In this document: piece by piece, positions 24,600 through 35,369 of the stretch
Numbering within the stretch: the first letter of the stretch is position 1
Layout of the letters: each line of letters begins with the position of its first letter
NCBI GenBank assembly: GCA_030620095.1
Contig: JAUTXW010003824.1
Coordinates: 496,001-560,000 of the forward strand
Direction: 5' to 3'
Length of the DNA stretch: 64,000 nucleotides
DNA from: Kuschelorhynchus macadamiae
Taxonomy: Eukaryota > Arthropoda > Insecta > Coleoptera > Curculionidae
Made by a program: the position numbers and the translations under genes
The notes under the pieces: model-generated
Seen by the model: the letters and a program-made list of their open reading frames with translations, nothing else
What the model was told of the DNA's origin: nothing
Databases searched by the model: none

Positions 24600-25320
24600 C
24601 ACCACAGGTTCCAGTGTTAGGAATTAATAACATATAAATATGTCGAAATGCCAGTTTGCTGATTTCTAACAATTAACTTTAAGAGTCCTTAGTAACCTGG
24701 AAACCTGATAGCTAACCAAAACGAAATGCGTTAAGCCTACTACACACTCTGAGACATGTATCAAACACGGTTAATTAATAAATAATAAATTAATTTTGAA
24801 ATATTACGTGCGGAAAAATTTTTCCGCACGGCTGTAGAAAAAATATATTTTAATTAATCAAAGCTCAGTCAATTCATGCACAATATACACATAATAAATT
24901 TAAACTGTTAAAGTTTTCATGTTTAATGCTTTTTGAAATACCATTTTCATCATGACAGTTGTGACACAAATTATATTAGTCGAAAAATATAAATATATTT
25001 TTCTAAAGGCAATATTGATTACCGCATTCTCGGTAAAAAAATTCAGATTACTACAAACGACAACGATGTCACAAAATAAAACGACGCAAAATACTACCAT
25101 TACTTAAACTCTGAAAAGTATCGATGAAATAAAATTAGATTTATGGACCCAGAATTGCAGTAGTCTCAAAGCATTGAAAATGTACTTGTTTGCCAAGATT
25201 GCTATTTGGAGCCAGCCGGAATAATAAATAAACTCGGGGCGTGTATTACCCTACGCGTGCATGTATATTTATATATGACAAAATTAGAGAACTGAAATAC
25301 AAATATTCTTTATAATAAAC
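24600..25320. other. No recognised feature
   Basis: AT-rich spacer with no supported coding region or paired repeat ends. Confidence 0.45.
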
Positions 25321-25321
25321 T

Positions 25322-25600
25322 ATACAGGGTGTTAGCAAATAAGTGCGACAAACTTCAAGGGGTGATGTCCGCAAATTATTCGTTTTCCGAGATACGGGGT
25401 GTTAAAGTTTATGTTAAAATATGACGGTTTATTTATTGCTCTAACACCGGTTGAGCTATGCCAATAAAATTTGGTGGGTTTTAAGATGTAGTTATTGCGC
25501 AATTTTTGACATTCAATTAAGAATTTTATATTCATCATTGGCGCGCATACGGGTAATGATCTCAATCTTTTTAAACAAGAAAATAGTACGCCATATTTCA
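25322..25600 (+). repeat. Dispersed non-coding repeat with mariner-type 'tacagggtgtt' end
   Basis: It begins tatacagggtgttagcaaat and contains 'aagtgcgacaaacttcaagg', 'ttttccgagatacggggtgt' and 'attggcgcgcatacggg'. I recall this block as a recurrent insect repeat with the same terminus as local mariner elements. No matching right end was found, so it is probably a fragment of a MITE-like element. Confidence 0.5.
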
Positions 25601-25751
25601 AATTAAAAACCATTTTTGAGTTTCTCGTTCAATTTGTGATAAAAAAGCTCTCTTGCCATTTTTTCGTATGGGGCGAGGTTTTTATGCAAAAAATAAAACA
25701 CGATCAGTTTTACAGCGTTGCTTAAACCTAGGCCCGACAAGGATGATATAT

Positions 25752-26662
25752 ATTTTTCCCCCTCCCTGTATTGTAAGCAACCTATTTTGACACTGCTTTG
25801 ACAGACGTAAGTCAAAGTTACTCAACAAGGTATTGGTTGCCCTTAGCGACAGGATGTAAAGCAACTTACGTCCCTAGGGAAATAATAATCTAAAATTATT
25901 ATAAGTATCTTTAATTTTTGATTTCATCAACATATTATTATTAATCCGGTGATATTAATTGAAATGAATATTAATGGTACAATTATTAAAATATTCACAT
26001 TATTAACAAAATTTGGAAACACGTTTTCTCGTTTCTTCTTGATGTGTATTACATTTTCTGACTCCACATATCCTTCATTTCTAACCAATGTTTCTGTCAC
26101 TGTTGAAGCACTGCAAGAGACTTCTGGCTGGGTGTTATTGTATAAAATTTTATTCGCTACTTCTTTTTTATTATTGAGGCTCTCAGCTACATAATTTTCC
26201 GCAATATATCCACCATGTCGCTTGATAGCGGATTTCCATCCACCATGTCGCTTGATAGCTAATACATCAACTCCAGTATTTGCTAATAAAGTTGCCGACA
26301 TTCTTCTAAAAGAGTGGCCAGTATACATTTTGAAGTTCTGAAACTTTAGAAATTTCGCAATTTTACTTGCGGCGGGTTTAAGCACTTTCCAATTTGATAT
26401 CGCATAAAGATAAACAAGCGCGTTCTATATCTGAAACATCTATTTTGTCCACACAGAATCAAACAGTTCGACTTCTTCAAACTTTTCGCTATGAATTGTC
26501 AACTTTGTTGATAAAATAAAAACTGCTTCTGTTGCTCTGGCAATGAATCACGGCTGTCTTCATAATTTAATGAGAATGCTATCGAATGTAATGATAATGA
26601 AAATCCAGCAAAATATATCCAGCAATTTTTTGTAAACATACAATACAGGGAGGGGGAAAAAT
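25752..26662. repeat. 24-bp perfect inverted repeat flanking Crypton recombinase relic
   Basis: The 24 bases at 25752-25775 (attttt, then ccccctccctgta, then ttgta) are the exact reverse complement of 26639-26662. The arms are separated by 863 bp that contain the tyrosine recombinase relic. Similarity beyond the 24 bp is weak. Cryptons are not expected to have TIRs, so the pair may be ends of a different element that carries or surrounds the relic. Confidence 0.75.
25927..26400 (-). pseudogene. Crypton-like tyrosine recombinase, C-terminal fragment
   Basis: The minus-strand frame from about 26385 reads LKPAASKIAKFLKFQNFKMY, then TGHSFRRMSATLLANTG (the H-x-x-R box), VDVLAIKRHGGWKS, AENYVAESLNNK (the region of the nucleophilic Tyr), and a low-complexity tail to a stop at 25927. 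This matches the catalytic C-terminus of the arthropod family seen at 15.2 kb. A 30-bp in-frame tandem duplication (26209-26268 region) repeats 'IKRHGGWKSA' between the H/W box and the Tyr and would disturb the active site. The N-terminal core is missing. Confidence 0.65.
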
Positions 26663-27314
26663 GTTATATACGATATGGGATTTAATTACATTAACCAGTC
26701 TCCAACTTTTTTGCCAGCGCAAACTCATCCTCGACTGGTAAATGTTATTTACATCCCTTATAGTATAAATAACTATTTTTTATACTTGAAGTACACGTTT
26801 ATTTGCTTTAATGATTACAACAAAACCTACACGATTTTATGAATGAAACAGGAGGGAGTCTCATCCCTGCTATTATGTCCATGGTTTACGAACTTCTCTT
26901 CTAGTAACTTTCGAATTTCTCGATATGTCGTCAAAATACTTAATTGACTTTAATATGGAGTAAAAATAGTATTTATGATTTTTCAATGAAAACCTATATT
27001 TTCTTTTTTGAAGGTAACGCTGACAATGGCGAAAGTCCCCCAAATTTCCCTGCAATGAATTTTTAAAAAATGCTTACAGAAAATACAAAAGCTTCTCCAT
27101 TCCCACAAAGTTATATTATCTCTTTGCTTCATGGGATATGACATCATATACCACGTGTGTTAATATTATGACTACGTAGTTACCTATCTGTTTTATTTTT
27201 TTATGCTAGCAAATGTATTTCAATGTGACTAGTATAGCAAACACCGTAAGTTTTAAGGACCCATATCAAGTATCAGTAACGTGATATGTTGCCGTTATTT
27301 GCAAACATGTTAAT
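26663..27314. other. No recognised feature
   Basis: AT-rich DNA between the Crypton-flanking inverted repeat and the 27.3-kb direct repeat. Nothing was recognised. Confidence 0.45.
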
Positions 27315-27590
27315 GCATAAAACCGTTTCTATGGAATGTCGAATTTAATGCAAAACTCGTCAGGCAAATTTAACGATAATTAGATAATGAACTACTAGTT
27401 AAAGTTGATATATATGTGTGCGAAAATTGTAGTCTTTACGTTAAAATGCACTTCCTACTCAACATACTTAATACTTTCTATACAAAATCCAAAGGGGTTT
27501 CTAAATTATTGCCACAGATAAGATTAAACGCTGTTTATTAATTAGTATTTGTATTTGTGTATCGAAATTACTACTTCTCTAGTAAATATG
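27315..27590 (+). repeat. Direct repeat D, copy 1 (partner at 31085-31330)
   Basis: It shares with 31085-31330 the ordered blocks 'gcataaaacc.tttc', 'aatttaatgc.aaactc', 'gataatgaactact', 'cctactcaacatacttaata', 'attcaaaatccaaa' and 'gattaaacgctgt.tattaat'. The two are roughly 80% alike by eye and non-coding. They bracket a 3.5-kb interval containing a PLE and two LINE fragments. Confidence 0.8.
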
Positions 27591-28150
27591 TGTGACCTCA
27601 TATTTATTTTGACTTATTTTCTTAATTAAAGCGTATTGAATTGTTGAGGATTGTTGTCATTCTGAAGTATCGAGACATTTTGTATTAATTTTATAAGAAT
27701 AAAAAAAGGGGTTAGATTTCTAATACAAAGTCAACTCTGTAATACTATTTGTCATTTTTCTTCAAAATTTGAGATAAAATGGTGCATATTGTTACAATTC
27801 GGTAGTTTGCTGCTTTTGTTGTATTTTTATTAGCGCCAATGCAAAAAAAAACAGCGCTGAAAACTAATTAAAGGTAAACCACTGTGATAATTAATATGTT
27901 TGAGAAAATTGTGATGATGATAACATTTTTGTAAATTTTATTTTATTTAAAGTCTGTTTATTTCGCTAATATATTTTTAAACTAAAGCTGAAATATATGA
28001 GTGTCGTCAAGTTAAACAAGAGAACTGAAAATATGACAGTGTAAATTTGTAAATTTTGATTGGAGTACTCCTCATAAATATTATGCGCTATTTTGTTTTT
28101 CGAAAACATTATAGTTTTCAAGAATTCTTTCAAATTATTAAAATTTCAGT

Positions 28151-28235
28151 ATTAAGAAATCATGGTGCTTGTGATTAGACCATGTCGCTTTCCGACGTTT
28201 TGCCTTCGATTGCACGATGCATCTTCAGGGACCTT
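28151..28235 (-). repeat. Inverted terminal arm (pseudo-LTR) of Penelope-like element 4
   Basis: The reverse complement (ccctgaagatgcatcgtgca, atcgaaggcaaaacgtcgga ... atgatttcttaat) matches 29101-29190 with small indels. PLEs often carry terminal repeats (pLTRs) in direct or inverted arrangement; here the 5' arm is inverted. It contains a hammerhead remnant. Confidence 0.78.
28191..28233 (-). ncRNA. Decayed hammerhead ribozyme, inverted arm of PLE 4
   Basis: On the minus strand the order is TCC (stem I), core CTGAAGA (28228-28222, fits CTGANGA), one extra T, an imperfect stem II ending CGAAGGC, then AAAA where GAAA is expected, ACGT, cleavage nucleotide C, and GGA pairing with TCC. Loss of G12 should inactivate it. 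Confidence 0.65.
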
Positions 28236-28374
28236 TACTTCATAAGATCGAAACAATGGAAGAGCTTGGAGTGATTTAGATCGGCTATTTATATACAACC
28301 TGTGTTGAATCGTGACCTGGAGTAACTGCCGGTTTCCACGGATGGTTTAGACTGTAGCCCGTTTCTTTATTAAA

Positions 28375-29099
28375 ACTATACAACGAGAATTGAATCAGAA
28401 GGCAAGATTATTTTTCTAGATGTTCTTGTCCAAAGGAGATGGTTCCTTAGGATACTCGTATACAAAAAGATGACTAAATGCAAATTCACTTCATCATACG
28501 GTACAGAAGCAATCAGTTATTAATTCTTTGGTTTGCAGAGCCCAGGCGATTTGTGACGAAAATCCTTTACAATCGGAATAGAGAAACTGACTCAAGTTTT
28601 AAGACGGAATGGGTATTGCACTGAAGATATTAGACGCTTAAATAGAAAATATAATAATCCTACTCCACGGCAGGAAGCTAATAAGAAGTTTTGATAGGAA
28701 GTGTAGTTCGTTCATTTATACATGGAACCATAGACAAGATTACAAGGTGTAACATACGTACAATCTTTCACACACATAAGAAAATTGGACAATGTTTGCG
28801 ATCGCCAAAAGACATTTATTCATTATCATCCAGAAGGAGTGTGTGATATTCCTAGTTCTTGTGGTGATATCTATATTGGAGAAACTTGACGATCCATATC
28901 CACTAGGCTTAATGAACATGAACGATGTATTGGAAAGGAACAAATTGTACATCTGCTATATCTGAACACGAATATTTCACTAGATATGTCATAAATGTAC
29001 ATCATTTTAATAAATATACAGGCTACAATCTACATCATATGTGGAAACCGATAGTTACACCAAGTCAAGGTTCGATGAATACAGATCGTGTATAAAAAC
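28375..29099 (+). pseudogene. Penelope-like element 4, RT C-terminus and GIY-YIG relic
   Basis: The plus strand reads, with frame changes, GKIIFLDVLVQRR (the PLE 'LPFLD.LV' block near 28415), a damaged 'Y-x-K-P-T-H-T-N-R-Y-L' region, LTQVLRRNGYCTEDIRRLN near 28590, and later EGVYDIPC followed by GDIYIGET (GIY-YIG core, 28835-28890). It ends in SEHEYFTRYVINVHHFNKY. Many frameshifts are present. The domain order and the flanking inverted arms with hammerhead remnants identify the copy; the RT core is missing by 5' truncation. Confidence 0.75.
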
Positions 29100-29190
29100 C
29101 TCCTGAAGATGCTTCGTGCAATCGAAGGCCAAACGTCGGAAACTGATTTTATTCTAACAGAATCTAATCCTAAGAATTATGATTTCTTAT
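29100..29190 (+). repeat. 3' terminal arm of PLE 4 with hammerhead remnant
   Basis: Partner of 28151-28235. The motif is CTGAAGA (29103-29109), an extra T, stem II gcttcg/cgaaggc, CAAA in place of GAAA (29130-29133), ACGT, then C (29137) and GGA. The sequence continues to 'aattatgatttctta', which matches the other arm. Confidence 0.75.
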
Positions 29191-29439
29191 TAGACCAAAC
29201 CCGTGAAAGCATCCGTTCTATGTTAAAATTTGAATATGTTTGTATTTACGAACAAATGAAGTAACTTATTTATTTATTTTAAATGCAATATCCAACAAGC
29301 TAACCAATTACAGGATAAGAAAAAAGATATACATACTAAACATAACATGCAATATAAAATATATAACAACAATAACAGTACAACACATAGTGACAAGATT
29401 TACACTTGCTCGTGGAGCTGGGGTTTGAATAAAGCTTGT

Positions 29440-29705
29440 TGCATAAGTGTCTAGCCGCTAACTCAGTAAGGCCGAACTTAACAAGCAAATCTTCATGAGG
29501 ACATCTAACAGCCGGTCACACACCGTTCAATATAAAGCTTGCAGTTTTAAGGAATTTAGGCTGAATTCTTTCAAGGCTAGAAATACAGGCGTAGTAAAAA
29601 CGAGATCTGACAAAGGTCGAGTAAAGAAAAAGCAGTGTAGCGGACTGTTGAAACTCCATTGAATTACGCAAATAAAGCCCATACCTTTTGATGCAATTAT
29701 CACTG
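29440..29705 (-). pseudogene. LINE C-terminal fragment
   Basis: The minus strand reads LLFLYSTFVRSRFYYACISS then LERIQPKFLKTASFILNGV and a LTELAARHL-type region. This is the usual region after the RT domain of Jockey-like LINEs ('L.RSRLEYASV.W......IE.VQ.KFLR.'). It is short, with no catalytic motifs, and lies next to a second LINE fragment in the same orientation. Confidence 0.6.
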
Positions 29706-29721
29706 TGTCTTCAATATTGTT

Positions 29722-30430
29722 TTATTATTTATTTTATTTATTGAAAAATAGGGATTCAACAGACAAAAAAAGTCCACAAAGCATCCACATCATACAATTA
29801 ATTGCTAGTGGGTAGATTTCAGCGTGATAAAAATAACAATTCTAATATAAAATGATCAAAACTTATTACACACTAAGTTTTAACATGTTTTTTAAACCTA
29901 ATCATAGACAAATCGAACATTTCCATATCTTGGCAGTATCTATTAAATGTACGACTCATCCTGCAAATGGGAGAGTTCTGTCCGGAACTTGTATCTCTTC
30001 AATATGGTTAATAAATGTAAGTTTTGAATCGAAAATAACTCCAAGGTCCTTAATCACAGTAGATCTTGCTAGCACAACATTATCTATGGCATAATTATGC
30101 TCAATTGGTTGTGATTTTTTCGAAAAAGACATAATATTACACTTTAAAGGATTTAACGGAAGTTTATTTTCAGCCACCTACCAACCAAGAAATATTTTTG
30201 TAGTCTATAAGCATTATCAGGAGACCGACTATCCCAAAATATTCCAATCCAGAGACAATGTCATTAATGAACATATTAAAGAAAAGTGGTCCAAGCACTA
30301 ACCCTTGCGGTACCCCCGATGACTGTACAAATCTCTCAGACCTGTATCCGCGGAACTGTACATATTGATACCTATTCGATAAATAGGATTTTATTAATTA
30401 GTCGAGTTTCTTGAAATTAGGCCATGTCAA
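29722..30430 (-). pseudogene. LINE RT fragment, Jockey-like, with AT-rich tail
   Basis: The minus strand reads SYLSNRYQYVQFRGYRSERF then SSGVPQGLVLGPLFFNMFIN with DIVSGLEYF (motif B and beyond). After loss of the motif C Asp box it gives ENKLPLNPLKCNIMSFSKKS and VIKDLGVIFDSKLTFINHIE. The 3' end at 29722-29750 is a (TAAA)/(TTTA)-type tail, ttatttattttatttattg on the plus strand, expected for the LINE 3' terminus. A frameshift near 30190 removes the catalytic motif C. Confidence 0.82.
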
Positions 30431-30439
30431 ATTAAAAAT

Positions 30440-31084
30440 ATTTTCCAATGTTTCGCCTGTGTTTATATGAGATATTCAGGGATCTATATCTGACCTGTGC
30501 TCACCGACGCGTGACTTACTCTATTGACTGGTTTCCATGCGTGATACATCCCGTAATCCGGGTCTCTGATGAAATTTTCAGGGTGCTTGATGATATCAAT
30601 AGAATCTCTAATTTTTCTTTTTTATTATCCCGATACTGGTGCAAAGACCTTGATATCAAGATGAACAGTGCTGGTCCCAAAGCGCTCGATACTCTCTGTA
30701 AAACAGGAGAATATTTTCGATTCTGATATTGGACAATTTTTTGAGGTTTGTACTCAGTGGTCATCACTAACACACTATAAACAGCAGGCACAAAGTAAAA
30801 GAGGTCTTCCGGCATCTCTTTCGAGCGTAAAAGACTTAATCAGTTGAGTCCTGGCTCGTTTTACTACATTGCCGTAGCATTTTACACAAAAGAGCACAAA
30901 TCAAGATAACAAATTACACGGAGAATCACAATTGTCACTAAAGAAGGTGACACATGAAATGATCGCCTAAGAAATCAAATGGTCTTACGTTTATGACGAT
31001 AACTTTCAGTCTCACCTTATAATTATGGAAAATGGGGGAGAATGACAGCTTATGACGTAAAATTGAATCTTCATGTTACATAGT
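30440..31084. other. No recognised feature
   Basis: Overlapping ORFs occur on both strands at 30448-30815, but I recognised no family. Probably decayed repeat. Confidence 0.4.
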
Positions 31085-31330
31085 ATACATAAAACCATTT
31101 CCTTGAAAATTTAATGCGAAACTCATCAGACAAACAAGACGTTAATAAGATAATGAACTACTATTAAAGATGATATATATTTGAGCCCTTTACTTTAAAG
31201 TGCACCACCTACTCAACATACTTAATACTTCCTATTCAAAATCCAAAATCTACGGATGAGATTAAACGCTGTATATTAATTAGGATTTGTGAATATGTAC
31301 CGAAACTACTACTATTCCTCTGAGCAGATT
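31085..31330 (+). repeat. Direct repeat D, copy 2
   Basis: Second copy of the 27315-27590 segment, with the same order of conserved blocks and a deletion around 31240 relative to copy 1. Confidence 0.8.
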
Positions 31331-31929
31331 AAAAGCATGTCAGGTATATATTGCTCGTTTTACGTTCGATGTTCAGATATAAGCGGGTGAAAGCGTGAAA
31401 TGTCATCCACTGTTAGAGACTATTTAATGTTAAGTGACTTCTCGCTCTGCAAAATGCTCTGATATGGACATAGGTGTCTATATTTCCTTGCTATTACATG
31501 GATATTTTCGGTATACAATAGATCACGGCTTTCAATAAAATAGATTGGCGTTATATTTAATAAGAAATATTTATTCGTTAGTTAAAGTATTGGGAAATTA
31601 AGATATTTTCATTTTATATTGTGTCTTTTAGGATTTATTATATACTACGAAAAGAAGATGTCTACCACCAAATCATGTTCATGTTTTTAGAGGAGGATTT
31701 GATGCTTTCGTATGTTGGAACTCCTGAAAATGAGCAGTTTCATCTTTGAATATACCTAAAGAAAATCTACATCTCGAAAAAAATATCAGCAACATATTTA
31801 GGAAAACATAAAAAAATTGCAGAATATTTGGAACTAGTCAAACACAAACCTATCAAAGATATAATCAAAATTATCAATAAAAATTGGACGAACTTACCTA
31901 GAGTTACTTAATCGAATCTGGGTGGATAC

Positions 31930-32600
31930 CAGTGGCGGCTCGTGGGTAAAAAAATAGGGGAAGTGTTAGTTAGAGAAAAGGGACAGGCACGGTCTAAAAT
32001 GTGCCCCGCATGCAAAACATTTTTTTACAAATATCCACAGCCACTTAAATTCAGAAAACCAACAATTTTTGAAATGAATATTGTCGGATTTACCAGAATT
32101 TTTAATGTATTTTTTAGCACTAATTCTCAGCACACTTGCTTGTCGACCTGTAATGAAAAGATCCTTTTTGTGTTTCCAATTGGAAAATGGAGTTTCTAAC
32201 AAACTACAAACAATGGCACTAACAGGCCCGATAAAATACTGAATAAAGCGCGATCGCCGCGATCTACTTTACGTACAATACGAACGGAAGCGTTAAACTG
32301 CGGCTCTTCCCATTATTTTCAGATATTGTTTTTGTTTCTTGCTGGAAGATTTTTACCGAGCTCGCACGTGGCTCTTCCGTTGGTGGATTGACACCAGCGT
32401 AGAGGTTTGCTTAATACGCGCAAGTATATCATTTCATTTTGTGTTTGTTTTTAGGTTTCTGACAAGCGGCCATCGGCAATACTACGAATGCATTAAATTT
32501 AACATTGCAATTATTGATAATTTTTAATGAAATGAATTAGATTTAACATTGAAAGTTAGTATATTGTATTGATTTTTAAAGTGTGTTAAAAAGTAATTTG
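31930..32600 (+). mobile_element. 5' end of a hAT-type element (solo left end)
   Basis: It starts with cagtggcggctcgtgggtaa, a terminus I associate with hAT elements of the ZMYM1-like group. It continues into a GC-richer leader ('gcgatcgccgcgatctac', 'agctcgcacgtggctcttcc') unlike the AT-rich surroundings, as in the 5' region of the neighbouring relic. No coding part or matching right end follows before the next element. Confidence 0.5.
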
Positions 32601-32907
32601 CCAGGTTTTTTTTTTGGGGAAGTAAGTTAAGTAATGTAACAATACTAAAATGGCCTGCGAATAAACAATGAATGTTATTGGATATTTTTATTTTCTACGA
32701 TATAACCTATTTATTATTGGGACCGACACGGATGTCTTCCACAACTGAGTCTCCTATAGATTATATGTTAAACCTTGATACAGGTATATAAGATCACCAT
32801 AGGCAATTAGTTTTTATTAATTGCATAGATGGCAGTTCAACCGATAACACAGTGAGTAGTATCTTAAAATTTAAAAGCTAAATTAAAATAGGATTAACGA
32901 ATTTAAG

Positions 32908-35309
32908 CAGTCCATGGAAGCAAGGGAAGCAGTGCTTCCCCAAAAAAAATTACAAAACATCTTCTAAAATGTAATTTTTGAAAGGAAACCATTAATTTAG
33001 TTTATAATAAAAATGCTAAAATATTATCTTAATTATCAAGCCCATAATAAATGCGGCCTTGACTCCGACCGAGCCACAATAGAAGTCGAATAGAACCTAT
33101 GCGGGCCGCTAGCTTCTCTGCAGCCGAGTCCTGTATGCTTGATTTCCTGTGAATCGAGCCAGAGGTTGTTGAATTTTCCGCCGGCTGTTAGCAATTTTTG
33201 CATTTCAGTCGCGTGTTTTAAGTGAGGCAGAAGCTATCGTTGGAGAAGGTTCTTTGTTAGAACGGATATCCGTGTGTTGTGTGATACGTACGTCGCGTCG
33301 TGCATGGTGCGATATGGAAGACAATAATACGGACTTGGATATGCAAATACCGTCAACTTCGGCTGTCGGTAATAACGTTGAAAATGTTGGAGAATTTAGT
33401 AAGAAGAGTGTGTGTGAATGTGTGGTGTGTGTCTTAATAATAAAGAGCTTTTCAACATTAAACTTCGCTGATAAGCTTCAAATAATTTCCAAAGGAAGGG
33501 CAAAACCGCCTATGAAAAATTTAACCACAAAAATGAAAAACTGTAATAGACATTTTTATCCGGAAAAACAATACGAACAATTTAAATGGCTAACAGGGTG
33601 TGAAAATATAAGTAAATTATTTTGTTCGCCATGTTTACTTTTTGAAAATGAAAAAGGTCTCTGGAATAAAACTGCTTTTTCCGATTTAAACAATTTCCAT
33701 AAAGCTGTAAAAAGAAACATTATGTCCAAAGCGTATTTGCAGGCCGTCATAAAATAAAAAGTCTTCGGCAAAACCAAAATTGAACACACCCTTAATAAAC
33801 AGTTGGAAATTAGTCACCGCCAACACAATGAACTAGTCGATAAAAATAGGCAAATATTAAGAAGACTTATCGATTTTGCTTGGTTTCTCGGACAGCACGA
33901 AGTGGGGTTTAGAAGTCATGACGAAACAAGGGTTTCTTCAAATAGAGGAAATTTTTTCAAGATTTACTTAGTTTAATGGCTAAATATGATGATTGCTTAA
34001 AAAATCATTTAGTCGAATCGAATCCAGAATTCTAAAAATAATTAAGCAGGAGATTGGCGAGACGCGGTTCATTGCTATTGTTCTGGACGAAACAACTGAT
34101 ATCACTAATTTTAGCCAATTATCTTTAGTAATACGCTACGTTAAAACGGAAGTAAGTAGGTTTTAAGAATGTGTCCGAAAATCGTACAGCAGATGCATTA
34201 TATACCGTAGTTTATAACATTACTAAAGAAATTAATGGAGAGAAAAAAATTAGTTTTGCTCATACATTTAATTTAGTTTTATAGTTTTATCCCAGTCCAT
34301 CAATCACATTAAAGAGTGTAAAGTATTTTTCGTTACTTTAAGTGGCATGGCTGCTTTTTTTTACAAGTCAAAAAAACGTACACAAGTTTTGGACTTGTGT
34401 TAACAGTATCTGAAAATCGTGAATCACTGATTGAACTATTTGAGAGTATAATAGAAAATAATGAAACGTGGGACTTAGAAGCAATAAATAGTTCGAGGGG
34501 GTTTTTGGACTGTTTGAAACGAGATTTTAATTTTAATTATTTGTCGAACATATTTTCAGAAATATTTCCATTCTCGGACAATGTTTTTAACATATTACAA
34601 ACTAAAACAAATGATACTGCTTTTAGCATAAAAAAGTGGATATTTTAGGAAAACGATGACGTTAAATGTAGAGCCACAAGTCAAGCGTCTTCGAACATAC
34701 AAGGTCGCAGATGTTCAAACATCATACAGACGCCTCTTTTATGAAATAATCGATCAAATTCAGCAACAAATAAACTATAGATTTAACGGTTTAAATGGTT
34801 TTAGATTCCTCGAGCTCTGCAATTTTGATGCATTTAAAAGAAAAACTTTTCCAGAAGATGCGTTTAAATCTCTTCTTCTTCATTATAGCCAGTTCTTCGG
34901 CCGAGTGTTACTGCGATCTGAACTAAAAGTGATTTACGAACTGATGACATTAGCGCAAAAAATAACGCTAAGGAACTAATGCAATTTTTAAAAGACAAGG
35001 AGCTGGAAGATGCTTAAACCGAAGTGTCGAAATTGTGTGAATTAGTATTGACAATACCTGCCACAAGTTCATCAGTAGAACGCAATTTTTCAACACTTAA
35101 ACGTATAAAAAAATTCGTGAGAAATTCAACGGGGTAGGAGAGACTTTCGCATACATCGCTGTTTGAAAATAAACTTCTCCAACCTCGACGTTTTTATGAT
35201 GACGTCATTGACGAATTTGTAAAAAATGATCGAAGAATCGAATTACATTACAAATAGGTAAGTTTCTAAAAATTGCTTTCCTTTCTTAAAATTTTACCGC
35301 ACGCCCCTG
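32908..35309 (+). mobile_element. Decayed hAT element of ZMYM1-like type
   Basis: The probable left end is cagtccatggaagcaaggga with an adjacent GGGAAGCAgTGCTTCCC hairpin (32923-32940). A GC-rich leader (33050-33310) precedes a hAT transposase relic. The probable right end is ttaccgcacgcccctg, finishing at 35309. The 8 bases outside the proposed ends do not match, so the boundaries, or the assumption of one element, are uncertain. Confidence 0.5.
33314..35257 (+). pseudogene. hAT transposase relic with TTF-type zinc finger (ZMYM1-like)
   Basis: The N-terminus MEDNNTDLDMQIPSTSAVG leads to a TTF-type zinc-binding region, NRHFYPEKQYEQFKWLTG then LFCSPCLLFENEKGLWNKTA. After multiple stops the core shows RGHDE-like 'FRSHDETR' and FIAIVLDETTDI (first catalytic Asp, near 34080). 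The end has TIPATSSSVERNFSTLKRIK followed by LFENKLLQPRRF, the hATC dimerisation domain, with a stop at 35255-35257. A deletion of the middle (34290-34390 region) and at least six stops or frame changes make it inactive. An in-frame ATG at 33254 would add 20 residues; I prefer 33314 because it begins the conserved part. Confidence 0.8.
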
Positions 35310-35369
35310 TAATATAGAAATTGACTTGGTGTTTTCTGGACATTCCCCATGGTATTAGATTTAAAAAAT

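Noticed and set aside
30448..30815. Overlapping ORFs on both strands
   Set aside because: I looked for RT or transposase motifs and found none convincing; 'SSALGPALF' superficially recalls RT motif B but lacks the surrounding residues.
31930..35309. Treating 31930-35309 as one complete hAT element
   Set aside because: The termini share only a CAG.GGCG-type start, the flanking octamers (gtggatac and taatatag) differ, and a second left-end-like sequence occurs at 32908.
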